Source: Primulina eburnea (lineage: Eukaryota > Streptophyta > Magnoliopsida > Lamiales > Gesneriaceae). Taken from it: a stretch of DNA of 64,000 nucleotides. Location of the stretch: NCBI RefSeq assembly GCF_022965805.1, contig NC_133108.1, positions 19,914,056 through 19,978,055 of the forward strand, read 5' to 3'. This document shows positions 1-9,693 of this stretch, one piece after another. The notes beneath the pieces are model-generated. The model ran no database searches, was not told the DNA's origin, and saw only the letters and a program-made list of their open reading frames with translations. The first letter of the stretch is position 1, and each line of letters begins with the position of its first letter. Both the position numbers and the translations under genes were made by a program.

Positions 1-200
1 TTTGAATTAAACCTATATGAATAAATTTATAATTTTTCCTATAAGGCATAATATCTTTATTATTTAACAATCTAATAACCATTTCTTCATTATGAAGAGG
101 TACTGATGATTCTGTAGTTTTAACTACTTGTTTAAAACCAATTCTTTCAAAGGTTCCTAACTTATAGATCATTTTAGATTCTATCTTAGGAATAGTCCAT
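1..200 (-). pseudogene. EPRV movement protein, N-terminal fragment
   Basis: Reverse complement of the N-terminal part of the 30K-type movement protein. It runs off the left edge of the window. It matches the copies at 18600-18730 and 45770-45960 closely. The first part of the gene and the primer site are missing: at 200/201 coding sequence joins the leader just upstream of the tRNA primer site. No start codon remains. Identity is by copy-to-copy comparison. Confidence 0.75.
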
Positions 201-1159
201 TCATCTGAGGCTTGGAATCAAAGAGGAATCTGATACGTGGCATTGTTTTACCAAACTTTTCCTTAGTGGCTTTCGCTCACATGGAGATTATTGGTTTCCA
301 GCCTATATACCATCTTCAACTCAAATTGAGATAAGAAAAGGAGAAATTTAAACTCTAGAATAATAATGAATATAAGATTCTTATTTGGAATTTTACAAAA
401 CATAAAAGGATTTACGAAAGATATTCTAAAGAAATTAAACAACAGAGGATTTACAGAGGGCCCAAAGAATCATAAATTCATAAAAAATCACCCATAAACG
501 CCTTAAACGCCATTTCTCGGCTAAGCAGGCTGAAGGGCTACAACATGAATTTATTTTTCCCGGATAAACTCGAACCTTGTGTTCACCATTTCTTGGTTCA
601 TCTTCTTACCTTATGTTCTAACCAAAGACTCTTATATTACATTAGATTCCAGAAATTTAAATAAATCTTTTATTATATCAATCTGATTCCAAGTTTCACA
701 TAAATATAGATCATGTCAAAGTAAGGTAATAATTTAACACGAATGCTTTAGCCTGTCATTCAGGCTAATCTCTGAAATATAAATTAAAAATAGTAAATAA
801 AAACAGAAAATAAAACAATAAACTTACAAAGTTGTAAACAGAACTTCAAACTTTTATTGATTAACTTCAGAAGGGTTGTATACAAGAGAGAGTAGAGAGG
901 GGAGCAAACTCGACCGTGTCTTCCTAAAGACACAAAATGATCCTATAAATAGATAGAAGAGCCGGACATGAAACCCCGGATTCCATCTTAAAATAAAAAC
1001 AGTACAATACTTTATTAAAGTAAATAGTACAAGCTTTATTAAAGCAAATAGTAACATGCTATTCAAAAAGTCTACAGTGTTATGCCACCCACTTTTTGTC
1101 ATGATATGCCATGATGAGATGTGATATTCCACCAGCTTCAGATTCTTCATCTGATAATT
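201..1159 (-). promoter_or_regulatory. EPRV intergenic region: promoter, poly(A) signal, leader
   Basis: Non-coding region between ORF3 and the movement protein, read on the minus strand. It has two dyads (TACTTTAATAAAGTA at 1008-1022, GCTTTAATAAAGC at 1033-1045), a TATA-like TATTTATA at 944-951 and an AATAAA at 853-858. A long leader follows. TATA box and poly(A) signal lie about 90 bp apart, so a genome-length transcript would pass the signal once and end at it the second time, as in caulimovirids. The leader keeps a 7-bp stem with 7-nt loop at about 745-768. The primer site has been deleted at the 3' end. A 98-codon ORF at 854-1150 falls inside and is not a gene. Confidence 0.7.
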
Positions 1160-2317
1160 TTAATTTTCTTTAATATTTTCTTTTAAAGAATTCTTCAAAT
1201 TCTCAAAAATATCATTTATTTGAGAAAATTGAGGAATATCATCCTCAGGGTCTTGAGCATCATGCATCTTCATTAAATGAATAAATTGATTGTCACTTGA
1301 TTCAGAAGCCATGGATTTATCTGATTTTGAATCCGAGCATCCAATGTTGGAGTATAAATCCTTTTTCATTTCCTCAATATAAACTTCAATCATCTTTTCT
1401 TTGGAATAGATGTCAGAATATTTCTGAGTCAAAATCTTGAAGGGACTCATAGGGTCTTTCTCTTTTTCCTGTTGATTATGGAATTCTTTCTGATATAAAG
1501 AAATTTTTTCCTCCATAGTTAGAAGAGTTTCATGACCATGAAGTTTTCCAGTTGCTGGATCCTCTCGTAACATTTTATCCCAGAATTTAGTATAACTGAC
1601 TCTTTTTAAACAAGGGATACCTTCCTCAGTATAATCACATTCTGGTTGCCATCTCCAGATCCATGGAATTCCAAATTCCATGAAGAATAGACATAAAGTC
1701 TTGCCATCAATCCAATGTTCAGAAAAGGATTTCTTTATGCATGGGGACACATTTAACCATGTATTCATAGGTTTTATAAAAACCTCTGGCAAAATTTTTG
1801 CAGATGGACCAAATATTTTCCACCATATATAAAACCAATTTGGAATAGTATGATGAAAAATATTTTCACATATCTTCAGAAACCAAGTATGTTTCTTCTT
1901 TTCATTTTCATAAAATAAAGTTTTATTAAAACTTTCAACATAATCTCAAAAATTGAATTTGAAACTCATTTTATGAGGTTCAGAATAAAATTCTTTTTCA
2001 ACTAATGGAGATAGACCCCATTCTTCTATAGATATGATCTTTTTAATAATAAATTTGGAGAAGTTATAACTTCCTTTTTGTTGAGTATTACTAAAAAAGT
2101 GAGTTATATCAACATTTTTTGTAGATATAAGAAGATTTTCATAAAATCCTCTTTGCTTATAAGCCCCATATACATATGATGTATTGGTTAAATATCTGTC
2201 CATGATAGTCCATGGAGTTTTTTCCCATTGAAGATGTTTTTCTTCTATAAGAAGAATTAATTCACGATGTTTTGTCTCTGTATAAAGAGCTGAATCATTA
2301 TCATCTTCTTTTATAAT
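1160..2317 (-). pseudogene. EPRV ORF3, 5'-truncated copy
   Basis: Third viral ORF, function unknown. This copy keeps roughly codons 85-468 of the 468-codon gene and ends with the normal stop at 1160. The 5' end is cut at 2317, where the LTR of the Athila-like element begins. One in-frame TGA at 1946-1948 replaces a tryptophan codon found in the copies at 44350 and 53600. The remainder is open. The central part is rich in Trp, Phe and Tyr (for example FGIPWIWRW) and the C-terminal part is acidic, with MEEKISLYQKEF. I recognise no catalytic motif. In florendoviruses an ORF of unknown function lies at this place downstream of RNase H. Confidence 0.72.
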
Positions 2318-3716
2318 TGATAGGACTCGTTTTTACGTGTTTTTAGTGTTGGTTTTGAGTCGCATTCATGCATCATATTATTTTGTTTTAGTTTAATTTA
2401 GCATTTTTCTAGCATTATTTAGAATATGACTGATCTCGTGTAGTTGGTGGTTATTTTGTAGGAATTGAACCAAAAAGTGGGAGAATATTTGCCAAAGCAT
2501 CGAGAAGGACTCGATTTTGACCGCCCCAGCGAGCATGTTGGTCTGGCCGAGGAGTTGTTGCGCAACCGTCTCGCTAGGGCGGTCAAAAGTGACCGCCCCA
2601 GCGAACCCAGGGACATGGCCGAGGAATTTTCTGCGAGAACCTCTCGCTAGGGCGGACACTGTTGACCGCCCTAGCGAGCCGCGAGATTTGAAAAGATTTG
2701 TTTCATTTTTTTATGGACTCTATCCGAGACCATAGACCTAATACACGAGAGGGGCGCCGTTTTTCAGACTTTATCATTTATTTTCATCATATTTTCTTGG
2801 AGAAAAGGCTAGGAGCAAAGGATATTTCGAAGACCTCGAGATTTCCACGCGTCGTGGCCATCATCCGTCGTCATCTTTAGTATATTCATTATTCAGTTTT
2901 TAATTCTTAGATTGTTGTTGGTTTTTATTATGAATTTTAGTAGCTAAACTCTAGATTTGTTGGGATTTGAGGGTATCCTACCCCGTACTCGTTGTTTAAC
3001 ATTATTTATCGACGGTTTTATTAGTGATTTGTTTATGCTATTGTTCTTTCTTATTTCAATCGAAGCCTAGCTAACTTCCTTTGATTATTTCATGTTGTTA
3101 ATGATTTCGATAGAATAATTAACAATACGATCAAATAGTATAAACCACGGATTTACGATTTTAGTAGATATACGGAATTGGGTACGTGTCGATAGTGATA
3201 GTTCACCCGGATTAAAGCTAGTGGATTCCATAGAATGTAATGCAATCTTGAACTGCTAAATATTTGAGGACACTTGAGTACTGCATGTTTTTGATTAGTA
3301 TTAATATAGCTCGACAGAGTATATTAATTAGTCTAGGGAATTCCGTCGAATGCACGAGTAAAAGTCGAGTGTAGTTAGTTAAACACGAGTGGTAGGTGAA
3401 CTGATAATTTCCCAACAAATTCATTTCTCATTTGATTTAATCCAAATTAATCATTGCTCTCTTGAACACATTTTCGTTTGCATTTTAATTATTTGAATTG
3501 TTTATTCTACATTAGTTCAATCATCAAATAAATTTATCGTTGCTAAAGAAATTTTACTTGAAAATAAAAATATTGTAACGCAGTCCTTGTGGATCGATAC
3601 TCGTATTCACTTACGTTTATTATAACTTGACTATCGTGCATTTGCGATATTTAAATCGAGCTTTCAATTATAAAATAAATTTTGGGATTATTCACTGTGC
3701 AAGTTTTACTCGATCA
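2318..3716 (+). repeat. 5' LTR of Athila-like element
   Basis: Begins TGATAG and ends CGATCA, so the ends are TG..CA with the short inverted repeat TGAT/ATCA. The start is fixed by the second copy at 9534. The end is fixed by the primer site 6 nt downstream. Three CG-rich palindromic units lie at 2510-2678. The few ORFs in it are short and follow the palindromes, and I do not call them genes. Confidence 0.85.
2510..2678 (+). repeat. Palindromic repeat units in the LTR
   Basis: Three units of the family found at 6525-6858. Unit 1 (2510-2533) has lost 12 bp of its left arm. Unit 2 (2570-2605) is 36 bp. Unit 3 (2643-2678) is 36 bp with perfect 13-bp arms CTCGCTAGGGCGG and CCGCCCTAGCGAG. Unit 3 shares its diagnostic bases with the last unit of the internal array. 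Confidence 0.85.
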
Positions 3717-3722
3717 AGTTTT

Positions 3723-3740
3723 TGGCGCCGTTGCCGGAGA
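3723..3740 (+). other. Primer binding site, Asp-tRNA type
   Basis: TGGCGCCGTTGCCGGAGA, six nucleotides after the LTR end. This closely resembles the Asp-tRNA primer site usual in Athila/Tat elements, with one apparent change near the end (GGAGA for GGGGA). Confidence 0.8.
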
Positions 3741-3803
3741 CTGTTGATTCACAATTTTTTATTTTTCATTTAAATTCTTTAGTATTATTTATTTTATTGT
3801 TAT

Positions 3804-6347
3804 TTGATACTCTCATTGTGTTGCAAATTTTTCTTGCGGTGCATGCGAAGATCACTCGAGTTTAAGCTTGAGCCTTTTGACCCCGAAATTGAACGCACAG
3901 CTAGACGTCGACTACAGCAGCAAAGAGCAATGGAAAGAATGGAAGGCGATCAAAAAAGAGAGGAGCCAAGGCGTATACCGATGTTGGATTATGCACAGCC
4001 GTCTCTTGATGGAGCACGTCCAAGCATCGTTAGACCAGTCATCCGAGTCAATCAGTTTGAGATCAAGCCAGCTATCATTCAGATGATTCAGAACACTGTC
4101 CAATTTGGGGGAAGTGCACTTGACGATCCTAATTCTCATATAGCTGACTTTCTTGAAATTTGTGATACTTTTAAGTTTAATGGCGTGTCTGATGATGCTG
4201 TTCGTTTGCGTTTATTTCCATTTTCACTGAGAGATAAAACTAAGTCGTTGTTAAACTGTTTGCCTATAGGGTCTATCACTACATGGGAGGATATGGCAAA
4301 GGCATTCCTGATCAAGTACTTTCCTCCGTCGAAGACTATGAAGCTTAGAGCCGACATTACTACTTTTGCTCAATATGAGAACGAGTCACTTTACGAGGCA
4401 TGGGAGCGCTACAAGGACTTGTTGAAGAGATGTCCACACCATGAGCTGCCTCTTGGGTTAGTTGTTCAAACTTTCTACTACGGTCTGATTACTCCTAACT
4501 GTACCATGATAGATGCTGCTGCATGTGGTAATTTACTGAGAAAAACGGCTGAGGAAGGATATGAGTTATTGGAGGAAATGGCTGCTAGTAGCTATCATCC
4601 TCAGTCTGATAGGCAGAGACGAGGTGCTGGAGTAAATCAAGTTAATGATCTGGCGGCGGTTTCAGCACAGTTAGAGGCGTTGAATAAAAAGATTGATGGG
4701 ATGAGCATGAGTGGGTCGGCTATGCGTCTCCAAGAAATTTTCTGTGATAAGTGTGGGGGTGAGCATGATGTGCAGGATTGCCAAGATGGCAATCCATTAT
4801 ATGTGCCTGAGGGAGCACCGGTAAAACAAGTGGGATTCCAGAACCATCCTAGAAATGACCCTTATTCGAACACATATAATCTGGGATGGAGGAATCACCC
4901 AAACGTTTCATGGGGAGGTCAAAACAACCAAAATCGCCAACAAAGAGGTCCACCATATGGGATGCACCAAGGATTCAAGCCAGAACCGCCTCGGGAAGAA
5001 AAATCAAATTTAGAGCAAATGATGACTAAATTTATTTCTGCAACAGAGACGAGATTTCAGAACCAAGATGCATCCATAAAGGGGTTAGAGAATCAAATTG
5101 GACAATTGGCTAAGTTGATTGCTAATAGGGAGCAAGGAGCTTTGCCAAGCAACACGGAAGTTAACCCAAGAGAACATGTGAAGGCTGTGGAATTGCGTAC
5201 TGGAAAAGCACTCGAATCTAATGAGGAAAAGACCAAGCACGGTGAGGATGAGGTGGAAACTCGAGGAGGTAAGTCTTCTAACTCTACATCTACACCAATT
5301 GCACAAAATAAAATTGTTATCCCTCCACCTTTTCCTGCAGCAATGAAGAAAGCTAAATTAGATGCACAATTTGGTAAATTTCTTGAGATATTTAAAAAAT
5401 TGCACATCAATATTCCATTTGCTGATGCCTTGATGCAAATGCCGAGTTATGCTAAATTTCTAAAAGACATCTTAGCTAATAAGAGAAAGTTGGAGGATCC
5501 CATGACGGTAAAATTGACTGAGAATTGCTCTGCATTGGTACAAAACCATATCCCACCAAAGCTAAAGGATCCAGGGAGTTTTTCTATCCCTTGCATGATT
5601 GGTGATGTGGTCTTTTCTAAAGCTTTATGTGATCTTGGTGCGAACATTAATCTTATACCTTTATCTGTATTCAGGAAACTTGGATTGGGCGAGCCAAAAC
5701 CCACACAGATGTCCTTGCAACTAGCTGACGGATCTGTCAAACATCCACGAGGAGTCAAAGAAGATGTGTTGGTGAAAGTGGGAAAGTTTACATTTCCTAC
5801 AGATTTTGTGGTGATTGACATGGAAGAGGATAGGGAGATGCCTTTGATTTTAGGGAGACCATTCCTTGCAACTGGCAGGGCCGTGATTGCAGTGCAAGAA
5901 GGGAAGTTGAGATTGAGAGTCGGAAAGGAAGAAATCACTTTTAATGTTTTTAACGCTCTTAAGCACCCACTGCACACTAATGATTGTTTTATAGTTGATT
6001 CATCGGATTCACTTGTGTGTCAATTTGTGCATGATGCTATAAAGGATTCATTGGAAGTCACCCTCACCACTGAAGTGAAGGATGAACCTGATGAAGAAAT
6101 ATCCGAGAGAGGAGCATACTTTAATGTCAACCACCCATGGACGAAGCCAGTGAGAATGAAATTGGATGAATTGGGAGCTCGAAGAGACCTGACCCCTCGG
6201 AAGTCAAGCGTTAAGGAACCGCCGACATGTGCTATGCGAGATGGGAAAAAGGAGCCGTTCATAGTCCACGCTCAAAGATTGAAGCACTATATCGGTGGCA
6301 CAATTGAGCCACAAATTGGAGTCACTCGGCTCCATGACAGTCATTGA
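3804..6347 (+). CDS. Athila-type Gag-protease polyprotein
   Basis: Intact ORF of 847 codons. The probable start is the internal Met at 3843 (MRRSLEFK), which leaves 834 aa. The N-terminal third is a retrotransposon Gag domain (from about residue 90, with DPNSHIADFLEICDTFKFNG and YFPPSKTMKLRADI). A Cys/His cluster follows (CDKCGGEHDVQDC), then a Gln/Asn-rich linker. A retropepsin-like protease sits at about residues 590-720, with CDLGANINLIPLSVF as active-site loop and LILGRPFLATGRAVI as the ILG motif. The protease triad reads DLG, as in many Athila-like elements. The frame ends before RT, and no RT follows. It probably supplies particle and protease functions for a partner. Being fully open, it may be recent. 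Confidence 0.85.
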   Translation: MILSLCCKFFLRCMRRSLEFKLEPFDPEIERTARRRLQQQRAMERMEGDQKREEPRRIPMLDYAQPSLDGARPSIVRPVIRVNQFEIKPAIIQMIQNTVQFGGSALDDPNSHIADFLEICDTFKFNGVSDDAVRLRLFPFSLRDKTKSLLNCLPIGSITTWEDMAKAFLIKYFPPSKTMKLRADITTFAQYENESLYEAWERYKDLLKRCPHHELPLGLVVQTFYYGLITPNCTMIDAAACGNLLRKTAEEGYELLEEMAASSYHPQSDRQRRGAGVNQVNDLAAVSAQLEALNKKIDGMSMSGSAMRLQEIFCDKCGGEHDVQDCQDGNPLYVPEGAPVKQVGFQNHPRNDPYSNTYNLGWRNHPNVSWGGQNNQNRQQRGPPYGMHQGFKPEPPREEKSNLEQMMTKFISATETRFQNQDASIKGLENQIGQLAKLIANREQGALPSNTEVNPREHVKAVELRTGKALESNEEKTKHGEDEVETRGGKSSNSTSTPIAQNKIVIPPPFPAAMKKAKLDAQFGKFLEIFKKLHINIPFADALMQMPSYAKFLKDILANKRKLEDPMTVKLTENCSALVQNHIPPKLKDPGSFSIPCMIGDVVFSKALCDLGANINLIPLSVFRKLGLGEPKPTQMSLQLADGSVKHPRGVKEDVLVKVGKFTFPTDFVVIDMEEDREMPLILGRPFLATGRAVIAVQEGKLRLRVGKEEITFNVFNALKHPLHTNDCFIVDSSDSLVCQFVHDAIKDSLEVTLTTEVKDEPDEEISERGAYFNVNHPWTKPVRMKLDELGARRDLTPRKSSVKEPPTCAMRDGKKEPFIVHAQRLKHYIGGTIEPQIGVTRLHDSH

Positions 6348-6524
6348 GGACAGGGGTGAAAAGTCGAGCTCTAGACTATAAATTGAGAACTACTTCTACT
6401 CCCTATGTTGATTTTATCTTTTTCCTTTATTCATTAATCGCATCATTTGCATTAAGGTAGTTGCATGGCATGACATTCATTGTTTTTATTTTATTTATTT
6501 ATTTATTTTTTTTTTCGAGAATGT
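6348..6524. other. Non-coding spacer after gag-protease
   Basis: This is the place where RT, RNase H and integrase would be in a complete Athila. It holds only A/T-rich DNA ending in a T-rich run (6481-6515). No trace of pol can be read in any frame. Confidence 0.7.
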
Positions 6525-6858
6525 CTCGCTAGGGCGGTCAAAACTGACCGCCCCAGCGAGCCCTCGCTTTTTTTTCAAAAACATAGTCGCCGAAAACGCC
6601 TCGCTAGGGAGGTCACTTTTGACCGCCCCCGCGAGCGATTTTTTTTTTTTAAAAAAATGGTTTTATGGCGAGAACCACTCGCTAGGGCGGTCCAAAGTGA
6701 CCGCCCCAGCGAGAACTCGTATTTTTCAAATAAGTTTTCGGCGAGAACCCCTCGCTAGGGCGGTCAAAACTGACCGCCCCAGCGAGCACTCGTATGTTTA
6801 AATAATTTGTCACCGAAAACCACTCGCTAGGGCGGACACTTTTGACCGCCCTAGCGAG
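6525..6858 (+). repeat. Array of five 36-bp palindromes
   Basis: Five units at 6525-6560, 6600-6635, 6678-6713, 6751-6786 and 6823-6858, each exactly 36 bp and spaced 72-78 bp. The usual arms are CTCGCTAGGGCGGTCA and TGACCGCCCCAGCGAG with one A/C mismatch and a 4-nt loop. The last unit has CTAGCGAG, which repairs the mismatch. Most units are preceded by a loosely conserved GCGAGAACC or CCGAAAACC, so the tandem period is about 75 bp with a palindromic core. The array lies between gag-protease and the second ORF, just upstream of a TATA-like box. Confidence 0.92.
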
Positions 6859-6868
6859 TCGCGCAGAC

Positions 6869-6876
6869 TATAAAAA
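6869..6876 (+). promoter_or_regulatory. TATA-like box before the second ORF
   Basis: TATAAAAA, 11 bp after the last palindrome and 273 bp before the probable start codon at 7142. A pyrimidine-rich stretch follows (6884-6900). It could drive a separate mRNA for the downstream ORF. This is inference from position alone. Confidence 0.35.
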
Positions 6877-7141
6877 TTTTTTTTTTCCCCTTTCTTCCCC
6901 ACTTCGAACCCTACTCATCCTCCTCAAATAATCGGCTCCTTCCTTGCTCTTTTGTGCTAAAGACCTTTATTTGTTGATTTTTCAGGGCAAAGACTCGATC
7001 TTGCTTTCTACAATCCAACCGGAAGCATTTAGGCTACAATTTTTTTCAACTCCGGTCATCTTCCACAAATTCCAGCGAGCTTCTCCGGCGACCTTCAACA
7101 ATTTTCCGGCGGTTGGATACTTTGTGCACTCCACTCTCTAC

Positions 7142-8290
7142 ATGGCACCCAAAAGATCTAAGGTAACTCGTGGTGCTTCTAGTTCTCGGTCTACTCCGTC
7201 TATGTTTGTGAATGATAATGCTAGGGAGAGATATGAAAATGCTAGACTACATAGGAAACCAATCCCAGAGAGAGGATTTAGCTCGTCTTTTATCAATCAT
7301 TTTGCGGAGTCCCGAATAGCAGGAAGAGGGTGGACGACCTTTGTCGCACAACCGAATGCAGCGGTGGTTCCGGTTGTGCGTGAATTTTATGCCAATGCTC
7401 CGGAGGGGAATGAGCATAAGGCATTTGTGAGGGGACATCTCGTCCCGTATGATTCCAGGACGATCAATGACATGTTGGGTTTACCGTCGGTGGATGATTC
7501 GGTGTTTCAGGCGTGGGTGCTTAACCCGGATTATGATTTGATCATTCGCACACTCTGTTATCCGGGCACCACGTGGAAACAACCGGGAACGTATACGGTT
7601 TTTCTGGAAAAATTTTTGGAAGTGGACGCGGCATTGTGGTATGCGTTCTTGTCTAAGCGATTGATGCCGGTCAGTCATACAAGTGACGTGCAGCGTGAGC
7701 GGGCAGTTGTTCTTTATGCCATCTGTAATGGGATGGTGATTGATGTGGGCAGGCTCATTTTCGGACAGCTTAACATGTGTATAAATAACAGCAATTTGGC
7801 TTTTTACTTCCCGACGATAGTGACTGAGCTGTGTGCCCGAGCGGGGGTGATATTTGCAGATGATGACGAGTGGTTACCGCCGATGAGAGCCATTGATGAG
7901 GCTCTTTATCGATCCAAGAGGGAGAAAAGACAGGCTGAGCTGCCCGAGGAGGTATTTTTCGATTATGGGGGAGCAGCTCAACCACCTCCGGCCTTAGGAC
8001 ATGCACCACCACCTCCGCAGCCACGCCGCCGTGCCATGCGAGATCGCATCGACGAATTGGGCGCTTGGGCCACTTATCAGAACCAGTACCAGGCAGTTAA
8101 TCAAGCTCACATTCAGAACATCGAATACCTGGTGCATGGGATTTCATCTCATTTGGGCATCGACACTTCCGGCCAGCCACCTCCACCCGCATACCCGCCA
8201 CCCTTCCATTTTCAGTACGATTACCCTATGCCGCCACCAGCTGACGAGGGAGTCCCACCTCCTGAGCATGACGAGGAGGATGATTTCTGA
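7142..8290 (+). CDS. Athila-associated ORF (putative plant transposon protein domain)
   Basis: Open frame of 382 aa from MAPKRSKV; an upstream in-frame Met at 6944 would add 66 residues of unlike composition. A basic, Ser-rich N-terminus precedes a globular part of about 200 residues with VREFYANAPEG, VRGHLVPYDSRTINDMLGLP and LWYAFLSKRLMPVSHTSDV. These are typical of the domain called 'putative plant transposon protein', common downstream of pol or alone in Athila-like elements. The C-terminal third is rich in Pro (PPPAYPPPFHFQYDYPMPPP) and ends in an acidic DEEDDF. I see no membrane segment or signal peptide, so this is not an envelope protein. Function unknown. Confidence 0.8.
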   Translation: MAPKRSKVTRGASSSRSTPSMFVNDNARERYENARLHRKPIPERGFSSSFINHFAESRIAGRGWTTFVAQPNAAVVPVVREFYANAPEGNEHKAFVRGHLVPYDSRTINDMLGLPSVDDSVFQAWVLNPDYDLIIRTLCYPGTTWKQPGTYTVFLEKFLEVDAALWYAFLSKRLMPVSHTSDVQRERAVVLYAICNGMVIDVGRLIFGQLNMCINNSNLAFYFPTIVTELCARAGVIFADDDEWLPPMRAIDEALYRSKREKRQAELPEEVFFDYGGAAQPPPALGHAPPPPQPRRRAMRDRIDELGAWATYQNQYQAVNQAHIQNIEYLVHGISSHLGIDTSGQPPPPAYPPPFHFQYDYPMPPPADEGVPPPEHDEEDDF

Positions 8291-9533
8291 CCAGGGGAGT
8301 TTACTATTTCCCCTTTCTTTTTATTCTTTTTGCTTATTCTGTCGTTGCATTTGCATTCATGAGTTTTTTGGTTTTTAGTGTTTGTTTCGTTTTGTGCACT
8401 GAGGGCATTGCACAACTCTAATATGAGGGGGGGTAGATTGTTTTGGTTGTTTAGTTAATTGGTTTAGTTTCGTTGCATTTCTTTTGTTTGGTGTCGTTTA
8501 TGGTGAGAAGACATAGTTTATGAGCCAATGATGATGTTGAATTGATAGTTTACAAAAGTATTGATTGGGTCACTTCGTGAATGGTACTCTTGATTGTTAA
8601 AGCATGAATTTTGGTACAAAATTTGAACTTTTCGAGCACATATGTGTGGGGACTAGAATTTTGTAGGAATAATGGTGAAATTTGAAAGTTTTGTGTGGTT
8701 AACTTGAAAGGCACCATTTATGAGTTGATTTAGCATGTAAACCCGTGAAAATAAGTCGCTAATTGGGACCTTGAATGAGAAAATTTGATTTGCCTTGAAC
8801 TTTACATTTACCTCCTTTCCAATGCACTGAATTAAAATGTCATACTCCTAACCAGCTGTAATCCAAAGTATTATATTCTTAGCCTAGGGAGTACATGTGT
8901 GAAAATTGTGCATTTAAAAAAAAAGAGAAGAAAGAAGGAGATGTAAGGTGAGGGGGAGCCGAAATAAAAGGAATGAAATTCTATTCATAGGCTAAAAGTT
9001 GGAGATGTAAGGAGACGAGGAAAGTCAGACGAAAAGTCTTGACGATTGCACAATGAAAATGATCGGTGTACTCCCAACTTTTAGCCACTTGAGCTTATTT
9101 TCCTTCTTTTCGACACCCTTATCTGCACTTAAAAGTTAAATAAAGTTCAATTTATGGCTAGTGATAAATGGATACGGGGATGCATGCTAGTGAGACTTGT
9201 ATTGAAGTGTTAATTGAGTGACTCGCATGATTCGATAATTGATCTATTTGAAGTACGGATGACTAGACCCATCATGACACACACACACGTTCAAATTAGT
9301 GTCGAGATTTATGTGTAGATGAGAATGAGTATTCGGTTGCGATTTGACTTGATTATGATTGGTAGTTGGAAAGTAAACTGAGGCATGAACATAAACGTTG
9401 TTAACTCACCATTGACATTTACTTGTGTTAGTTATTTCTTGGTTGAGTAATTTTGTGGTTGTTGAGTTTGTTTAGTATCTCGTGCTTTAACCTATTTTAC
9501 TCGAGGGCGAGCAAAAGGTTAGTATGAGGGGGT
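8291..9533 (+). other. Non-coding 3' region with two G-runs, including polypurine tract
   Basis: About 1.2 kb without a credible ORF. A G-run in ATGAGGGGGGG lies at about 8423. A second, in ATGAGGGGG at about 9523-9532, directly precedes the 3' LTR at 9534 and is the likely polypurine tract for plus-strand priming. The rest is low-complexity A/T-rich and purine-rich sequence (8920-9060). Confidence 0.65.
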
Positions 9534-9693
9534 TGATAGGACTCGTTTTTACGTGTTTTTAGTGTTGGTTTTGAGTCGCATTCATGCATCATATTAGTTT
9601 GTTTTAGTTTAATTTAGAATTTTTCTAGCATTATTTAGCATATGACTGATCTCGTGTAGTTGGTGGTTATTTTGTAGGAATTGAACCAAAAAG
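9534..9693 (+). repeat. 3' LTR of Athila-like element, first 160 bp
   Basis: Matches 2318-2477 over the full 160 bp with about three substitutions and no gap. It stops abruptly where viral DNA begins, with AAG shared by both sides. The missing 1.24 kb includes all three LTR palindromes. Confidence 0.88.

Larger units (their letters stand above)
2318..9693 (+). mobile_element. Non-autonomous Athila-like Ty3/Gypsy element
   Basis: The element has a 1399-bp 5' LTR, an Asp-tRNA-type primer site, a gag-protease ORF, a palindrome array, a second ORF, about 1.2 kb of non-coding DNA, a purine tract, and the first 160 bp of the 3' LTR. No RT, RNase H or integrase is present, and the space between the ORFs is only 0.6 kb, so it cannot be autonomous. 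The left end starts precisely with TGATAGG against viral ORF3. The right end is a break inside the 3' LTR at 9691-9693, sharing AAG with viral DNA. There is no target duplication; instead 186 bp of ORF3 is present on both sides. The two LTR ends differ at about 3 of 160 positions. Confidence 0.82.

Noticed and set aside
854..1150. 98-codon minus-strand ORF, with a like ORF at 54404-54700
   Set aside because: It coincides with the viral promoter and poly(A) region; the sequence is conserved as regulatory DNA, and the peptide has no recognisable content.
6525..6858. CRISPR-like array
   Set aside because: Repeat and spacing are superficially regular, but the intervening segments are themselves related, the units are palindromes inside a plant retrotransposon, and no cas genes exist.
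7142..8290. Envelope protein (env-like ORF of Athila)
   Set aside because: No signal peptide, transmembrane segment or cleavage site; the proline-rich, acidic C-terminus is unlike envelope proteins.
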